A stretch of 64,000 nucleotides of DNA. Origin: Mixta mediterraneensis. GTDB lineage: Bacteria > Pseudomonadota > Gammaproteobacteria > Enterobacterales > Enterobacteriaceae. Position 1 is the stretch's first letter. Every line of letters begins with the position of its first letter. The notes beneath the pieces are model-generated. The model saw nothing but the letters and a program-made list of their open reading frames with translations. It was not told the origin of the DNA and searched no databases. A program made the translations under genes and the position numbers. Location of the stretch: NCBI RefSeq assembly GCF_014946725.1, contig NZ_JACFXY010000001.1, forward strand, positions 770,536-834,535, in the 5' to 3' direction. This document shows positions 50,496 to 60,856 of the stretch, piece by piece.

Positions 50496-51442
50496 TCGAG
50501 CTGGTAAAAACTCAGAATTTCGCAGCCCGTTCCCACGCGCGGTGTGGCGATGACTTTGCGCTGGGTTAAATCGATAACGCTCAATGTGCCGTCATCTTCA
50601 TTAGCGATCAGCAGTTGTTGCTTGTCTGAACTGAAACAGCCATCCATTGGCTTATTGCCGACTGCAATATCGCCTAACGGATTAAGCAGGTCGTCGAACA
50701 GCGTCGCAATGGGTTCTTGATCGCCAATCGCTACCAATAATTCGCCGTCCGCGCTGAAGCGCACCACCTGACAAGGCCGTTTATGTCCCGGCAGCGCCAG
50801 ACGCTGGCGAATGCGATGGCTTTGCCGATCGATCACATACAGCAGTGGCGAATCGGCAGCACTCGCGACCAGATAAGGATGTTTGGGTGAAGCGGCGATA
50901 CCGGCAATCGGGCCAGGCAACAAAATATTATCGATGACGCGACCCTCAGTTTCACACAGATCAACCACGGTAATGCTTGCATCCTCTTCGTTATCAGTAA
51001 ACAGCTTGCGCCCGCTGGGTGATAACGTCAGGCGGTGCGCATGATGCGAAGGGATGGGGATCGTTTTTTCTATTTTATCGGTCGCAGGATTAATCACCGC
51101 TACCGTCGCGCTGTCTTCACAGCAGAGATAAACCATGCCGTCACGCCCTAACTGTCCGGTGTGTGGCGCGCGCAGCGGCGACATATCGATAAAACCGCTA
51201 ATTTCACGACGCCGTAAATCAATCACCGCGACTTTGTGACCGGGATGCGGATTATCACCGTGCATACCATCACCATAAATCGGCACATAGGCTTTTCCCC
51301 AAGGCGTTAACATCAACAATTCATGCGGGCGCGGTGGAAAAGCGTTTAATTCCTGCTGCACCGCAAAGGTTTCAGGATTGAGAAACAGTACGCGATTGCC
51401 TTGCTTATCTACCGCCAGCAATCCACTGGATTCATGCTGCAT
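50492..51442 (-). CDS. YncE-like seven-bladed beta-propeller protein
   Basis: 316 residues of repeated blades (VAVIDLRRREISGFIDMSP, VAVINPATDKIEKTIPIPSHHAHRLTLSPSGRKLF, LSVIDLTQRKVIATPRVGTG), typical of the YncE/YVTN family. No signal peptide is visible, so it is probably cytoplasmic, unlike YncE itself. Function is unknown. Confidence 0.82.
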   Translation of the reverse strand: MQHESSGLLAVDKQGNRVLFLNPETFAVQQELNAFPPRPHELLMLTPWGKAYVPIYGDGMHGDNPHPGHKVAVIDLRRREISGFIDMSPLRAPHTGQLGRDGMVYLCCEDSATVAVINPATDKIEKTIPIPSHHAHRLTLSPSGRKLFTDNEEDASITVVDLCETEGRVIDNILLPGPIAGIAASPKHPYLVASAADSPLLYVIDRQSHRIRQRLALPGHKRPCQVVRFSADGELLVAIGDQEPIATLFDDLLNPLGDIAVGNKPMDGCFSSDKQQLLIANEDDGTLSVIDLTQRKVIATPRVGTGCEILSFYQLD

Positions 51443-51907
51443 ATCGTCTCCTTTCTCTGTAAGCTTTCTTTAAGCGTAGACAATCAACCCTGCGCTGTAC
51501 GATCCAGTCCAAAGATGAGCAATGCTAAAGATGCTGATTTAATCTCAACTGAACTGACTAAATAGAGAAAGGCCTGCAATAACACGCCAGGCGTGGATAA
51601 AATTAAGAACTTCCTTAATTCATATATTATAAATTAAGAAAATGGCCCCTATAAATCATTAAACAGCGATGAATTAAATTAACTTACCCTCATCTGATTT
51701 CTTTCCGGTTTATCCTAAATTCAGAAAAATACATAGCTAATGCGTTAATAATGTTTTATTAAGAAGGTGCAGTGCAATTTTATACAGCCGTGAGGAAACT
51801 ATCGCGCGCTTAACGCTGCGTCACCATCAGGGAAAACCATAATCTGCCCGAATCATGTGCCTTACAGCCAGAAAAATGACGGGTATAACGATAATAACAG
51901 GTGCATC
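51443..51907. other. AT-rich intergenic region upstream of the glycosyltransferase gene
   Basis: About 465 bp, strongly AT-rich from 51590 to 51790, with repeated ttaag/cttaa elements (aattaagaacttccttaatt and a third aattaag). It resembles an H-NS-type silenced promoter region of an acquired surface-polysaccharide gene. No gene is seen. Confidence 0.5.
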
Positions 51908-52088
51908 ATGACTACATTCAGCCAACGTCCAGCGCATAAGTTATGGCGCAACTGGAAGCGAATAGCGTTTACCAGTCAGATGTTATGGAATAAGAAAAAA
52001 CACAGCGCGGTAATCGCACCAGAATATGATCCAGAGCAAGAAGAAAATGTTGTCTTGTTATCACAGCAGAAAAGCTTGCCCGATATAC

Positions 52089-53144
52089 GGCTTTGTTGAA
52101 TAAATCAGCTTCAGGACGAGTGACTCTGTAGCTGACCGGGTTTTCAGGCAATACGCACGCTTTCTGGCATACCAGCCTTCGTTATTTTATTCAGCGCACG
52201 CACCATGCCCAAAGCCTCTGCTACCTGACCATCGTAATCACGCAGCGTCAGTGAACCTCCGAACAGTTGCTTTACCCTGTACATGGCCGTCTCCGCTATC
52301 GAGCGACGGTTGTAATCTGTTGTCCATTTCCACCGGGCATTACTCCCGGTCAGCCGCTGATTCGCTACTGCACGGTTACGGTCTGCGTACTCTACGGGCC
52401 AGTAACCCGCTCCTTTTCGGGGCGGGATGAGGGCACTGATTTTCTTGCGCCGCAGTTCATCGTGACAGAGTCGGGTGTCGTAAGCGCCGTCTGCTGCGGC
52501 TGCCCTGATTTTTCTGTGTGTCTGCCGGATAAGACCCGGGAAAGCTTCTGAGTCCGTGACGTTGTTCAGAGACAGGTCCGCGCAGATGACTTCATGTGTT
52601 CTGCTGTCAACGGCCAGATGCAGCTTCCGCCAGGTACGACGGCGCTCTTTGCCGTGATTTTTGACTTTCCATTCGCCTTCCCCAAAAACCTTCAGCCCGG
52701 TGGAATCAATCGCCAGGTGTGCGATTTCACCCCGGGTGGGTGTTTTGAAACAGACATTAACCGACTTTGCCCGCTTGCTGACACTGCTGTAATCCGGGCA
52801 GCGCAACGGAACGTTCATCAGGGCAAAAATGGAATCAATAAAACCCTGCGCAGCCTGCAGGGTCAGCCGGAACAGGCGTTTAATCATCAGGACGGTGGTG
52901 ATGGCAAGGTCAGAATAGCGCTGAGGTCTTCCCCGTGATGAAGGCGTTGCCGACTCATACCAGGCATGAGTCGCTTCATCGTCCAGCCAGAAAGTGAGGG
53001 AGCCACGGTTGATGAGGGCTTTGTTGTAGGTGGGCCAGTTGGTGATTTTGAACTTTTGCTTTGCCACGGAACGGTCTGTGTTGTCGGGAGGATGCGTGAT
53101 CTGATCCTTCAACTCAGCAAAAGTTCGATTTATTCAACAAAGCC
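52089..53144 (-). mobile_element. IS903-type (IS5 family) insertion sequence, copy 2
   Basis: Complete 1056-bp element with the same 18-bp inverted repeats as copy 1, and 9-bp direct repeats ccgatatac at 52080-52088 and 53145-53153. Same orientation as copies 1 and 3. Four base differences from copy 1 were seen, two of them changing amino acids. Confidence 0.97.
52144..53112 (-). CDS. IS903-type DDE transposase (copy 2)
   Basis: 322 residues, identical to copy 1 except Arg to Gln (TLQAAQGF) and Val to Ala (LAIDSTG). The second lies next to the first catalytic Asp but is conservative. DDE residues are intact. Confidence 0.95.
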   Translation of the reverse strand: MKDQITHPPDNTDRSVAKQKFKITNWPTYNKALINRGSLTFWLDDEATHAWYESATPSSRGRPQRYSDLAITTVLMIKRLFRLTLQAAQGFIDSIFALMNVPLRCPDYSSVSKRAKSVNVCFKTPTRGEIAHLAIDSTGLKVFGEGEWKVKNHGKERRRTWRKLHLAVDSRTHEVICADLSLNNVTDSEAFPGLIRQTHRKIRAAAADGAYDTRLCHDELRRKKISALIPPRKGAGYWPVEYADRNRAVANQRLTGSNARWKWTTDYNRRSIAETAMYRVKQLFGGSLTLRDYDGQVAEALGMVRALNKITKAGMPESVRIA

Positions 53145-53965
53145 CCGATATACCCAAAAAAGTCTGGATGTACTGGCACGACGAGCAGCTTCCTAAGTCA
53201 ATGAAGTTGAATATCAAAAAGTTACGTCAGGACAATGCCGATCACGAAATCAATCTGATTACCCAGCGCACGCTGTCTCAATGGCTGCCGGATCTTAATT
53301 TTATTTCATCGGACCTGACGCTGGCGCACAAAAGCGACATCATTCGCCTGGAACTGTTACAGCGTTATGGGGGAATCGGCATTGATTGCAGCACCCTATT
53401 ATTTGAAAACCTTTCCTGGGTACATAAAGTTCATCAGGAAAGGCCCATGGATGTGATCGGTTATTATCGCGAACGTTCGACAATTAATTATCTTTCGCCA
53501 GTGACCGAAAGCTGGTTTCTGGCTGCCGCGCCGCAAAATCCGTTTATTCGTGAATGGTTAAAACAGCTGGCTCCGGTAAAAAATATCGGCATTCAGAATT
53601 ATGTTCAGGAATTGAAAAAGCGCGATGACTTTCCGTTAATTTTACAAAATATCGATAACCCGTCGCGCCAGTTGCTCTCCCTGGCGCAACAGGTGGCGAT
53701 TCGGGAATATCGTCGCATTAACTTTTATCTGCGCAAGGGCGAGGCCAACGCTTATTACTATCAGGGCCTGCATGCCGATAACAGTGACGCATTTGCCCGC
53801 TCAGTGCTTTTTCAGCAGCGTCCTCAAACGCCGCCGCCAATTATAAAACTGACCGGCAATGAGCGGTTGCACCTGGATTTTAATCTGCATCTTGGTCTGT
53901 ATAACCGCACCAGCCTGATTGGCGAGATGATGCATAGTGCATCGCCTGTTCCGCTGGCGCTGCCT

Positions 53966-54886
53966 TCAGCTATCAACAAAACGCGTGCGTAACCAGTGCG
54001 CAAAAGTAGTGACTGCACGCGGCACCTGCGCCGACCATGGCCGGACAATCCATAACCGCGAAGCAAAAGCCTCTACTGCCTGCCAGTCAGCCAAAACCTG
54101 CTGCAATAAGCCGGATTTTAATGCCTCGCTGGCGCTAAAGTCTGGCAGCATGGCAATGCCCAGACCCTGTAATGCAGCATCGCGAATCGACTCGTTATTA
54201 TTGGTGGCAAAGCAGCCCTGAATGCGTACCTGAACGCGTTCTTTACCGTGAGCTGTCGCAAAAGTCCAGCGAGGTGATTCCACACCACGCGGATAATACA
54301 AACAGTTATGGCGTGCTAAATCCTGTGGCGTTTGCGGATTACCCTGCTGCGCCAGGTATCCCGGCGCCGCCACCAGCAGCGTGCGGGTTTCACACAGCGG
54401 CTGCGCGATATGCGTTTCTGGCAGCGAATCACTGTGGCGTATCGCCAGATCAAAGCCTTCACTGCTGAGTGAGACGATGCGATCGGTGACGTCCAGCTGC
54501 AAACGGACTTGCGGAAATTCACGCAAAAAATCGCCGACGATCGGCACCAGCTGCTGACGGGCAAACGCCACTGGCGCGGTAACGCGAACTAAGCCGCGTA
54601 ACGGCCCGGCAGTATCGCGCACGCTGAAAAAACTCTGTTCAATGCGGGAAAACGGTTCGCGCAGTTCCTCCACCAGTTTTTCACCCGCCAGGGTTAAACG
54701 CACGCTGCGTGTAGTGCGTTGCACCAGTGACACACCCGCCATTGCTTCCAGCTCTTTAATTTTTTGGCTCATCGCCGCTTTACTGACATCCAGCCGCTCA
54801 GCTGCACGCGTAAAACTTCCCTGCTCTGCCAGCACGGTTAACCAGTGCAGGTGTCCCCAAAGTGCATCAGTTTTTATCTCTTTCAT
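53966..54886 (-). CDS. LysR-family transcriptional regulator
   Basis: 306 residues: helix-turn-helix EQGSFTRAAERLDVSKAAMSQKIKELEAMAGVSLVQRTTRSVRLT (about 20-66) and effector domain (about 92-295; VRVTAPVAFARQQLVPIVGDFL, LDVTDRIVSLSSEGFDLAIRHSDS). It diverges from the tautomerase gene, which it probably controls. The inducer is unknown. Confidence 0.92.
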   Translation of the reverse strand: MKEIKTDALWGHLHWLTVLAEQGSFTRAAERLDVSKAAMSQKIKELEAMAGVSLVQRTTRSVRLTLAGEKLVEELREPFSRIEQSFFSVRDTAGPLRGLVRVTAPVAFARQQLVPIVGDFLREFPQVRLQLDVTDRIVSLSSEGFDLAIRHSDSLPETHIAQPLCETRTLLVAAPGYLAQQGNPQTPQDLARHNCLYYPRGVESPRWTFATAHGKERVQVRIQGCFATNNNESIRDAALQGLGIAMLPDFSASEALKSGLLQQVLADWQAVEAFASRLWIVRPWSAQVPRAVTTFAHWLRTRFVDS

Positions 54887-54890
54887 TATT

Positions 54891-54912
54891 ATTGTTCAAT
54901 ATAGTGAATAAT
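54891..54912. promoter_or_regulatory. Possible LysR-type operator between the LysR and tautomerase genes
   Basis: attgttca (54891-54898) and tgaataat (54905-54912) form an inverted repeat with one mismatch and a 6-nt centre, immediately upstream of the LysR start. The placement suits autoregulation. Confidence 0.4.
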
Positions 54913-55008
54913 CAGTTCAGGTTACGCGCTTTTTCTTCAGGGTTAAAGCAGGCAGCATAGCCCTGTCAGCTTTCGTCATCATTTAACTCAGAACCGAGGG
55001 GAATCGCC

Positions 55009-55398
55009 ATGCCGTTACTACAATTTGATGTTATTCAGGGCCGTTCGCCGTCCGAATTGCGCACGTTATTAGACGCCGCGCATCGTGCCGTATTGACGGC
55101 GTTTAAAGTACCCGAGCGCGATCGTTATCAAATTGTTCAGGAAAACAAAGGGTATCAGATGGTCTTTCAGGATACCGGGCTGGGTTTCACCCGCAGCGAT
55201 AATTTAGTGATGGTACGCGTCTATACCAGTCCGCGCAGCAGCGAGCAGAAGCAGTTATTTATGGCTGAGCTGGCACGCGAATTACGCGAAAGCTGCGGCG
55301 TGCAGGGAAATGATTTAATGATCAGCTTTATTACCAATGGCAAAGGCGACTGGAGCTTTGCCGATGGTGAAGCGCAATATCTGACCGGCAAGCTGTAG
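55009..55398 (+). CDS. Tautomerase family protein
   Basis: 129 residues with the invariant Pro after the initiator Met (MPLLQFDVIQGRS), the general base of the 4-oxalocrotonate tautomerase superfamily. The C-terminal NDLMISFITNGKGDWSFADGEAQYLTGKL is typical of the tautomerase_2 branch often paired with LysR genes. The substrate is unknown. Confidence 0.88.
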   Translation: MPLLQFDVIQGRSPSELRTLLDAAHRAVLTAFKVPERDRYQIVQENKGYQMVFQDTGLGFTRSDNLVMVRVYTSPRSSEQKQLFMAELARELRESCGVQGNDLMISFITNGKGDWSFADGEAQYLTGKL

Positions 55399-55426
55399 TA
55401 AGGATTTACTCTCCTCCACTGATGGC

Positions 55427-55458
55427 GGTTGGTGATCGCCGTCAGGTCACCACCTTTT
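55427..55458 (+). terminator. Terminator after the tautomerase gene
   Basis: ggttggtga (55427-55435) pairs with tcaccacc (55447-55454), one bulge, followed by TTTT. Confidence 0.7.
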
Positions 55459-55618
55459 CTCTCTAATCTGCGTTAAGCCATTCTCTATTCCACCGCACAA
55501 ATCTGGCTGGATATGTTGCAGCCTTATGACAGCCCATATAGATTGTCGAAAAAACCATTCTGAAAAAATGGTCGATTGCGCGCCAGGGTGCGTATTCATG
55601 TGAAAAGAGGAATTAACG

Positions 55619-57853
55619 TTGTCCGAATTAGTGTCAGTCGCATTGTTTCTGGCCGCCATTGCAATTTATTCCAGTAAAGCCGGGCGAAATAAATTCTGGT
55701 TCATCCTTGTTTTATTATTACTTATTCTGTTTGTAGTGCTTAACGCCACGCTGTATGCCAGCGACTATTTTACCGGCGACGGCATCAACGATGCTGTGCT
55801 CTATACCCTGACCAACAGCCTGACCGGTGCAGGTGTCAGTAAATATATCGTGCCTGCTATCGGGCTGATCATTATCTTATTTTTACTCTTTTGCCTGCTG
55901 TCGTGGCTGCTCCGTCGTCGCGAGCGTCCCCATCACCCTGGCTGGAGTTTACTGGCATTTGCCTGTGCCGCCGGTTCCGTCCAAACCACGCCAGCGTTTC
56001 GTCAGATGACTTCGCTGATCGCGTCATACTCTCAGCTGGCGGATTCTGATTTCGATACTTTCTATAAAGTGCCCGAAAACCATATTAATCAGCCCAGGCT
56101 AAATGTGGTGTATATCTATGGCGAAAGCCTGGAACGTACCTATTTTAATCAGCAGACATTTCCCGGACTCGCACCTGAACTCAGTCGCGAGAAAGAGCAA
56201 AGTATTGATTTTAGCCATACCGAGCAGTTGCCTGGCACGGATTACACCATTGCAGGTATGGTCGCGTCGCAATGCGGCATTCCGCTGTTTGCGCCATTTG
56301 ATGGCAACGCATCGGCGGCACTTTCCAGCTTCTATCCACAGAATGTCTGCCTGGGCGACATCCTGAAAAACTCCGGTTACGAAAACTGGTTTATTCAGGG
56401 TGCTGATCTGCGCTTTGCTGGAAAAGATGTGTTTCTGAAATCACATGGTTTTAGTCCAGACAATATGTACGGTTCGCAGGAGCTAAAAAACCGCGTCGCC
56501 GACCCTGCCTATCGCAATAACTGGGGCTATTACGATGACACGGTGATGAATGAGGTGTTTAAAAAATATGAAGAACTTTCGCGCCAGCAAAAGCGCTTCG
56601 CGCTGTTTACCCTGACAGTGGATACCCATCATCCCGACGGCTTTATCTCACGCAGTTGCCAGCGCAAAAGCTACAGTTATGACGGCAAACCCAACCAATC
56701 TTTAAGCGCGGTTGCCTGCTCGCAGGAGCATGTGGCGCGCCTGATCGAACGCATTAAAGCTTCGCCGTGGTTTAAGAATACGGTGATCGTGGTGACTTCC
56801 GATCATCTGGCGATGAACAATACCGCGCATCCCTATCTGATTAAGCAGCCGCGCCATGACCTGTTTATGGTGATCCGCGGTGACCACCCACAGGCAAGCG
56901 TGATCGACAGCAAACGCAGCACGCTGGATAACGGCGCAACGCTACTGGATATTCTTGGCGGTGATAAAGCTATCGGCCTGGGCCGCAGCAGCCTTTCATC
57001 CATCTCACTTTCTGCTCAGTTTGATGATCTGAAAAAGAAAGTAATGAGCTGGAAGCCTGACATTATTCAGTTGTGGAATTTTCCAAAGAACATGGACAAA
57101 TTCACCGTAGATACGGCGAAAAACATCTTCAGCTTTTCGGGCACCACGTTTAAATTACCCATTCTGTTTCGTGTAACAGATAAACACGTAGAGCCGCTGC
57201 CGGAAGGGGAATATTCGGCGCCGCTGCGTTATCAGCTGGCAGATTTTATTTCAACGGATAAATTCGTCTGGGTCGATCGCTGCTTCAAGATGGCGCGTAT
57301 GTGGAAACCTGAACTGGCGCTTTCCACCGATTATTGCCTGGCAATGGGACAAATGGGCGGTCTGCCAACGGTAACGCTGATCGATAAGCCGCAATGGAAA
57401 AGTAAAGTGCAGTTTCCGAATAGCAGCGCCAGCGACTCACAATATCAACGCAATCTGGCCCAGATTCGCGTGCTGGATAATGACATCCGCTACCATGCAG
57501 ATCGCTTTTTATTCAATGTACCAGGCGCGCCTGACAACGTTAAAAGCTTTAGCGGTATCTCTCGCCCGGAAAGTTGGGGGCGCTGGTCAAATGCCAACCT
57601 CGCACCAGAAGTGAATATTGAATATGTTGATGCATTGCCAACGAAATTTGATTTAGTGATCACCGCGCGGGCTTTTGGCCCCAACGTGCATCGTGCTATT
57701 CCGGTTCGCGTGGGCGATCAGCAGCAACTTCTCACGCTGGGCGAGAAGTTTTCTACCACGACCTTGCACTTTGAAAATTCGAACGGTAGCCATAATTTGA
57801 TTATTGCGCCCCCGGAACCGCAGCTGAGTAATATCGGTAATATCATTGGCTAG
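55619..57853 (+). CDS. opgB: Phosphoglycerol transferase I (OpgB/MdoB), C-terminus cut by a TAG
   Basis: Transfers sn-1-phosphoglycerol from phosphatidylglycerol to osmoregulated periplasmic glucans. The TTG start (AGAGGA upstream) gives 744 residues: four N-terminal membrane helices (about 1-115; [30 protein letters not shown]) and a sulfatase-type periplasmic domain ([58 protein letters not shown]). Translation stops at TAG 57851-57853 after SNIGNIIG. The same frame continues for 18 family-like codons (DPRKLGIGMVDIKIVPQP) to TGA at 57908-57910, as in E. coli (763 residues). The catalytic domain is complete; activity may survive. Confidence 0.94.
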   Translation: MSELVSVALFLAAIAIYSSKAGRNKFWFILVLLLLILFVVLNATLYASDYFTGDGINDAVLYTLTNSLTGAGVSKYIVPAIGLIIILFLLFCLLSWLLRRRERPHHPGWSLLAFACAAGSVQTTPAFRQMTSLIASYSQLADSDFDTFYKVPENHINQPRLNVVYIYGESLERTYFNQQTFPGLAPELSREKEQSIDFSHTEQLPGTDYTIAGMVASQCGIPLFAPFDGNASAALSSFYPQNVCLGDILKNSGYENWFIQGADLRFAGKDVFLKSHGFSPDNMYGSQELKNRVADPAYRNNWGYYDDTVMNEVFKKYEELSRQQKRFALFTLTVDTHHPDGFISRSCQRKSYSYDGKPNQSLSAVACSQEHVARLIERIKASPWFKNTVIVVTSDHLAMNNTAHPYLIKQPRHDLFMVIRGDHPQASVIDSKRSTLDNGATLLDILGGDKAIGLGRSSLSSISLSAQFDDLKKKVMSWKPDIIQLWNFPKNMDKFTVDTAKNIFSFSGTTFKLPILFRVTDKHVEPLPEGEYSAPLRYQLADFISTDKFVWVDRCFKMARMWKPELALSTDYCLAMGQMGGLPTVTLIDKPQWKSKVQFPNSSASDSQYQRNLAQIRVLDNDIRYHADRFLFNVPGAPDNVKSFSGISRPESWGRWSNANLAPEVNIEYVDALPTKFDLVITARAFGPNVHRAIPVRVGDQQQLLTLGEKFSTTTLHFENSNGSHNLIIAPPEPQLSNIGNIIG

Positions 57854-57910
57854 GATCCGCGCAAATTAGGTATTGGCATGGTGGACATTAAAATTGTCCC
57901 GCAACCGTGA

Positions 57911-58216
57911 GGCTATTCCCGCTATTTATGTCATTTCACCACAAAGAGTGACATAATGTTTCTTAACTTTTCATAATTTATAATGTGGATCATCGCGGTG
58001 CATTCTGCACCGCCTCTTCCATAAGTTATTCGTTTATCTTACGGATTTAATCTTTCGTCCTTCTTTTGCCAGCCTGATATAACTTTCTTTCATCTGCTGT
58101 CGCACTTTATCGCCCCGGTTAATAACACCTGGCACATTATATGCTTTATCACCTTATTCCGTAATAAAACGGAACGGATTGTAAAGCCGTATAAAAGGTA
58201 ACAGGGGAAATTATTT
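57911..58216. other. Intergenic region upstream of the APC permease gene
   Basis: About 306 bp, AT-rich. It holds an inverted repeat tatgtca/tgacata (57926-57954) and a 6-bp hairpin ttccgt-aataaa-acggaa (58157-58174), either of which could be an operator. No gene is seen. Confidence 0.5.
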
Positions 58217-59818
58217 ATGGCGTCGACGGGACTTAAAAAGAAATTAGGCCTGATGGATCTGTCACTGCTTGGTATCGGATCAATGATAGGTTCAGGCTGG
58301 TTGTATGCTGCGCTGAATAGTTCCGGTTATGCGGGCGCGCACACCGGTTGGGCGTGGATATTGGGGGCCGTTATCGTGCTGCTGATCGGGCTGGTGTATG
58401 CCGAGCTTTCGTCCTCCATTCCGCGTGCGGGCGGCTTTGTGCGTTATCCTAACTATTCTCACGGTAATATTGTTGGTTTTGTTATTGGCGTAAGCTCGTT
58501 GCTGGCTTATACCAGTACCGCAGGCGTTGAAGTGGAAGCGGTACGCCAGTATGCCGTGTATTGGTGGCCAGGATTGGGTAATGCCGACGGCAGTCCAACC
58601 GGCCTGGGTTTCGCGGTCCAGATCGGCCTGCTAGTGGGATTCTTTTTACTTAATTACTGGAGCGTCAGCTTCTTTGGCCGGGTCAATACAATCGTCACCA
58701 TCTTCAAATTTATTGTGCCGCTGCTCACCATCGTTACCCTGTTTCTTTACTTTCACGCGCCGAACCTGGACGTGCCGCCACCTCCGCCAGGCGGCGCACA
58801 TGGCGTGTTCACGTCATTAACCGGTGCCGGTATTGTTTTTGCCTATCTCGGCTTTCGCCAGGCGGTAGATTTTGCCAGTGAAGCGAAAAACCCGCAGCGC
58901 AATGTACCGCTGGCGATTGGTATCGCAATTGCCGTCAGCTTCGTTATCTATATTGCTTTGCAATATGCCTTTATGGGCGCGGTGCCAGCGAACCTGCTGA
59001 GTCAGCACGGCTGGGATGGATTGAAGCAGGTCTTCTAGTCACCTTATGCCGATCTGGCGCGTAGTCTGGGTATTACCTGGTTGATCAATCTGATCCTCAT
59101 TGATGCGGTGATTTCCCCCGCTGGAACCGGAAATATCTATTTAGCGGGTGCGTCGCGCGTGCTGTTTGCCTGGGCGCGCAATGGACATCTGTTTAAAATC
59201 TTTGGCAAAGTGGATGCCAAATCGGGCGTACCGCGCGGCGCGCTGTGGCTGTCGCTGATTCTGGCTATCGCCTGGACGCTGCCTTCTGAGTTTCAGGTGT
59301 GGGGCGGATTAATCGGCGCGGTTACATCGGCTACGGTTTTCACCTACATGCCGGGACCGGTAACGCTGGGCGCGTTCCGTAACCATCAGCCCGCTATGCA
59401 GCGTCCGTTCCGCTTGCCGCTTTCTGCCTTGCTTAGTCCGCTGGCATTTGTCGCCAGTACATTACTCATTTACTGGAGCGGTTGGCCGGTCAATGAGATC
59501 CTTATCCCTGTCTTAATTGTGGCCTGGATAGGTTATGCCATTTTTGGCAAGAAAAACGCCCAGTTCACGCAGGATCTGAGCTGTGCGTGGTGGCTGTTGG
59601 CGTATTACATCGCCATAATGCTGCTTTCAATGCTTGGCACTTTTGGCGGAAGTGGCGTTATCAGCGCACCGCTGGATATGGTACTGGTGGTAGTGGCTTC
59701 GCTGGTTTGCTATTACTGGGGCGTTAAGGCCAGCCTGAAAAGGCCCGATATTCGCGACGAAGAGCATGAGACTTCGGCGTCAGCCGATAAAATCAACAGC
59801 AAATACGCTCACAGTTAA
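58217..59818 (+). pseudogene. APC-family amino-acid permease with TAG at codon 274
   Basis: From ATG 58217 (GGGGA upstream) the frame is 534 codons, the size of aspartate:proton symporter-like permeases of the APC superfamily. Codon 274 (59036-59038) is TAG: GLKQVF-stop-SPYADLARSLG. On both sides the membrane protein is regular: LSLLGIGSMIGSGWLYAAL, AGGFVRYPNYSHGNIVGFVIG, FGFRQ-like YLGFRQAVDFASEAKNP, then SPAGTGNIYLAGASRVLFAWARNG after the stop. CAG would restore the frame. The N-terminal product would lack the last five or six helices. Confidence 0.88.
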
Positions 59819-59824
59819 TGCCAT

Positions 59825-59862
59825 CCTTTCCCCTGCACAACTCTGCGGGGGAAAGGCTTTTC
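59825..59862 (+). terminator. Terminator after the APC permease gene
   Basis: cctttcccctgc (59825-59836) pairs with gcgggggaaagg (59845-59856) with one wobble, followed by cttttc. Confidence 0.82.
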
Positions 59863-59893
59863 ATCACTTCTTTACGCTTTTGTAAGCCTTCCC

Positions 59894-60604
59894 TTATTCG
59901 TGGATACGCAGAGCTTCCAGTTTTTCATGCTGCTTGCCGTCAGCGCCGAAGTTGTCACGGTTCAGCCAACGTTCAAAAGCGTTTTTGACCTGCGGCCATT
60001 CACCGTCAATGACTGAGAACCAGCTGGTATCACGGCTGCGTCCTTTATAGACAATCGCCTGGCGAAATTCACCTTCGTAACTGAATCCCAGCCTTAAGGC
60101 TGCACGACGTGAAGGTTCGTTACAGCTGTCGCATTTCCACTCATAGCGACGATAGCCAAGCTGTGCAAAAACATAGCGCATCAACAGGTAATGCGCTTCG
60201 GTTGCCATCCGCGTTTGCTTTAGCAACGGCGAAAATGCCACATGTCCTACTTCAACTACGCCATGCCTGGGTTCGATACGCATCAACGCCAGGCTGCCGA
60301 CCGGTTTGTCCGTTTGCAAGTCAATTACCGTGAAGTGCAGCGGGTCGCGACTGCCTTCCATTAATGCCGCGTTCTTTAGCCAGTCCTGCATTGTGTTAAA
60401 CGGACCGACAGCCATGTAGGTCCAGTCACGATCATCTTTTGCCTGCGAATAAGCGGCAAACAGTGCATCGGCATGATTTGCCATACTGAAGGGTTCAAGA
60501 CGACAGTATTGCCCGACAAAGCTTTCACGCTGCGGAAAAGGACGTTCCTGCCAGTCCAACGGCTGACCAATGGGTTGACCATATTGATTGGTATAGTGTG
60601 CCAT
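59894..60604 (-). CDS. GNAT-family N-acetyltransferase (RimJ/RimL-like)
   Basis: 236 residues from ATG 60604 (AGGAAAACAG upstream). The Acetyltransf_3-type fold is seen in LHFTVIDLQTDKPVGSLALMRIEPRHGVVEVGHVAFSPLLK, RMATEAHYLLMRYVFAQLGYRRYEWKCDSCNEPSRRAALRLGFSYEGEFRQAIVYKGRSRDT. It could acetylate a protein N-terminus or a small molecule; the substrate is unknown. Confidence 0.9.
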   Translation of the reverse strand: MAHYTNQYGQPIGQPLDWQERPFPQRESFVGQYCRLEPFSMANHADALFAAYSQAKDDRDWTYMAVGPFNTMQDWLKNAALMEGSRDPLHFTVIDLQTDKPVGSLALMRIEPRHGVVEVGHVAFSPLLKQTRMATEAHYLLMRYVFAQLGYRRYEWKCDSCNEPSRRAALRLGFSYEGEFRQAIVYKGRSRDTSWFSVIDGEWPQVKNAFERWLNRDNFGADGKQHEKLEALRIHE

Positions 60605-60821
60605 GCTGTTTTCCTGTTTAAGTGACAGCAACAGGCTGTCACTTTCCTGGCGGGTTAAAAAGTGCTACGAGCGAAAACGGCCTGGGTTAATTTTGGCCAA
60701 CAGCAATATCAGTGACAGGCAAACCGTGGCTGGGCGCAGTAAATTTGCCGTTTATTGCAGCACGCGGCGGGTGAACGATCATCACCGTACACGCACAGCG
60801 GTTCACGCCGAACGCTTTGGC

Positions 60822-60852
60822 AAAAGGCCGGTCATCAACAGATCCGGCCTTC
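60822..60852 (-). terminator. Terminator after the RcnB-like gene
   Basis: On the minus strand aaggccgg (60851-60844) pairs with ccggcctt (60831-60824), followed by TTTTGCC. It is 5 bp past the stop of the minus-strand gene. Confidence 0.85.
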
Positions 60853-60856
60853 GCGT

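Larger units (their letters stand above)
51908..53992 (+). pseudogene. Capsular-polysaccharide-type glycosyltransferase, split by an IS903-type insertion
   Basis: Without the IS (52089-53144) and one copy of the 9-bp duplication ccgatatac the frame rejoins exactly (SLPDI-PKKVWMYWHDEQLP) and encodes 339 residues. Features: IPKKVWMYW at the start of the nucleotide-sugar domain, THKSDIIRLELL-like AHKSDIIRLELLQRYGGIGIDCSTLLF (the Gly-Gly...Asp metal-binding site of GT32/Caps_synth proteins) and NPFIREWL. It probably transfers a sugar in capsule or lipopolysaccharide synthesis. The ATG at 51908 is the likely start. Its 3' end overlaps the opposing LysR gene by 27 nt. Confidence 0.9.

Noticed and set aside
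51590..51790. AT-rich repeats upstream of the glycosyltransferase gene as a possible replication or attachment site
   Set aside because: The ttaag elements are irregular, no integrase gene or duplicated att-like end is present, and low GC alone explains them.
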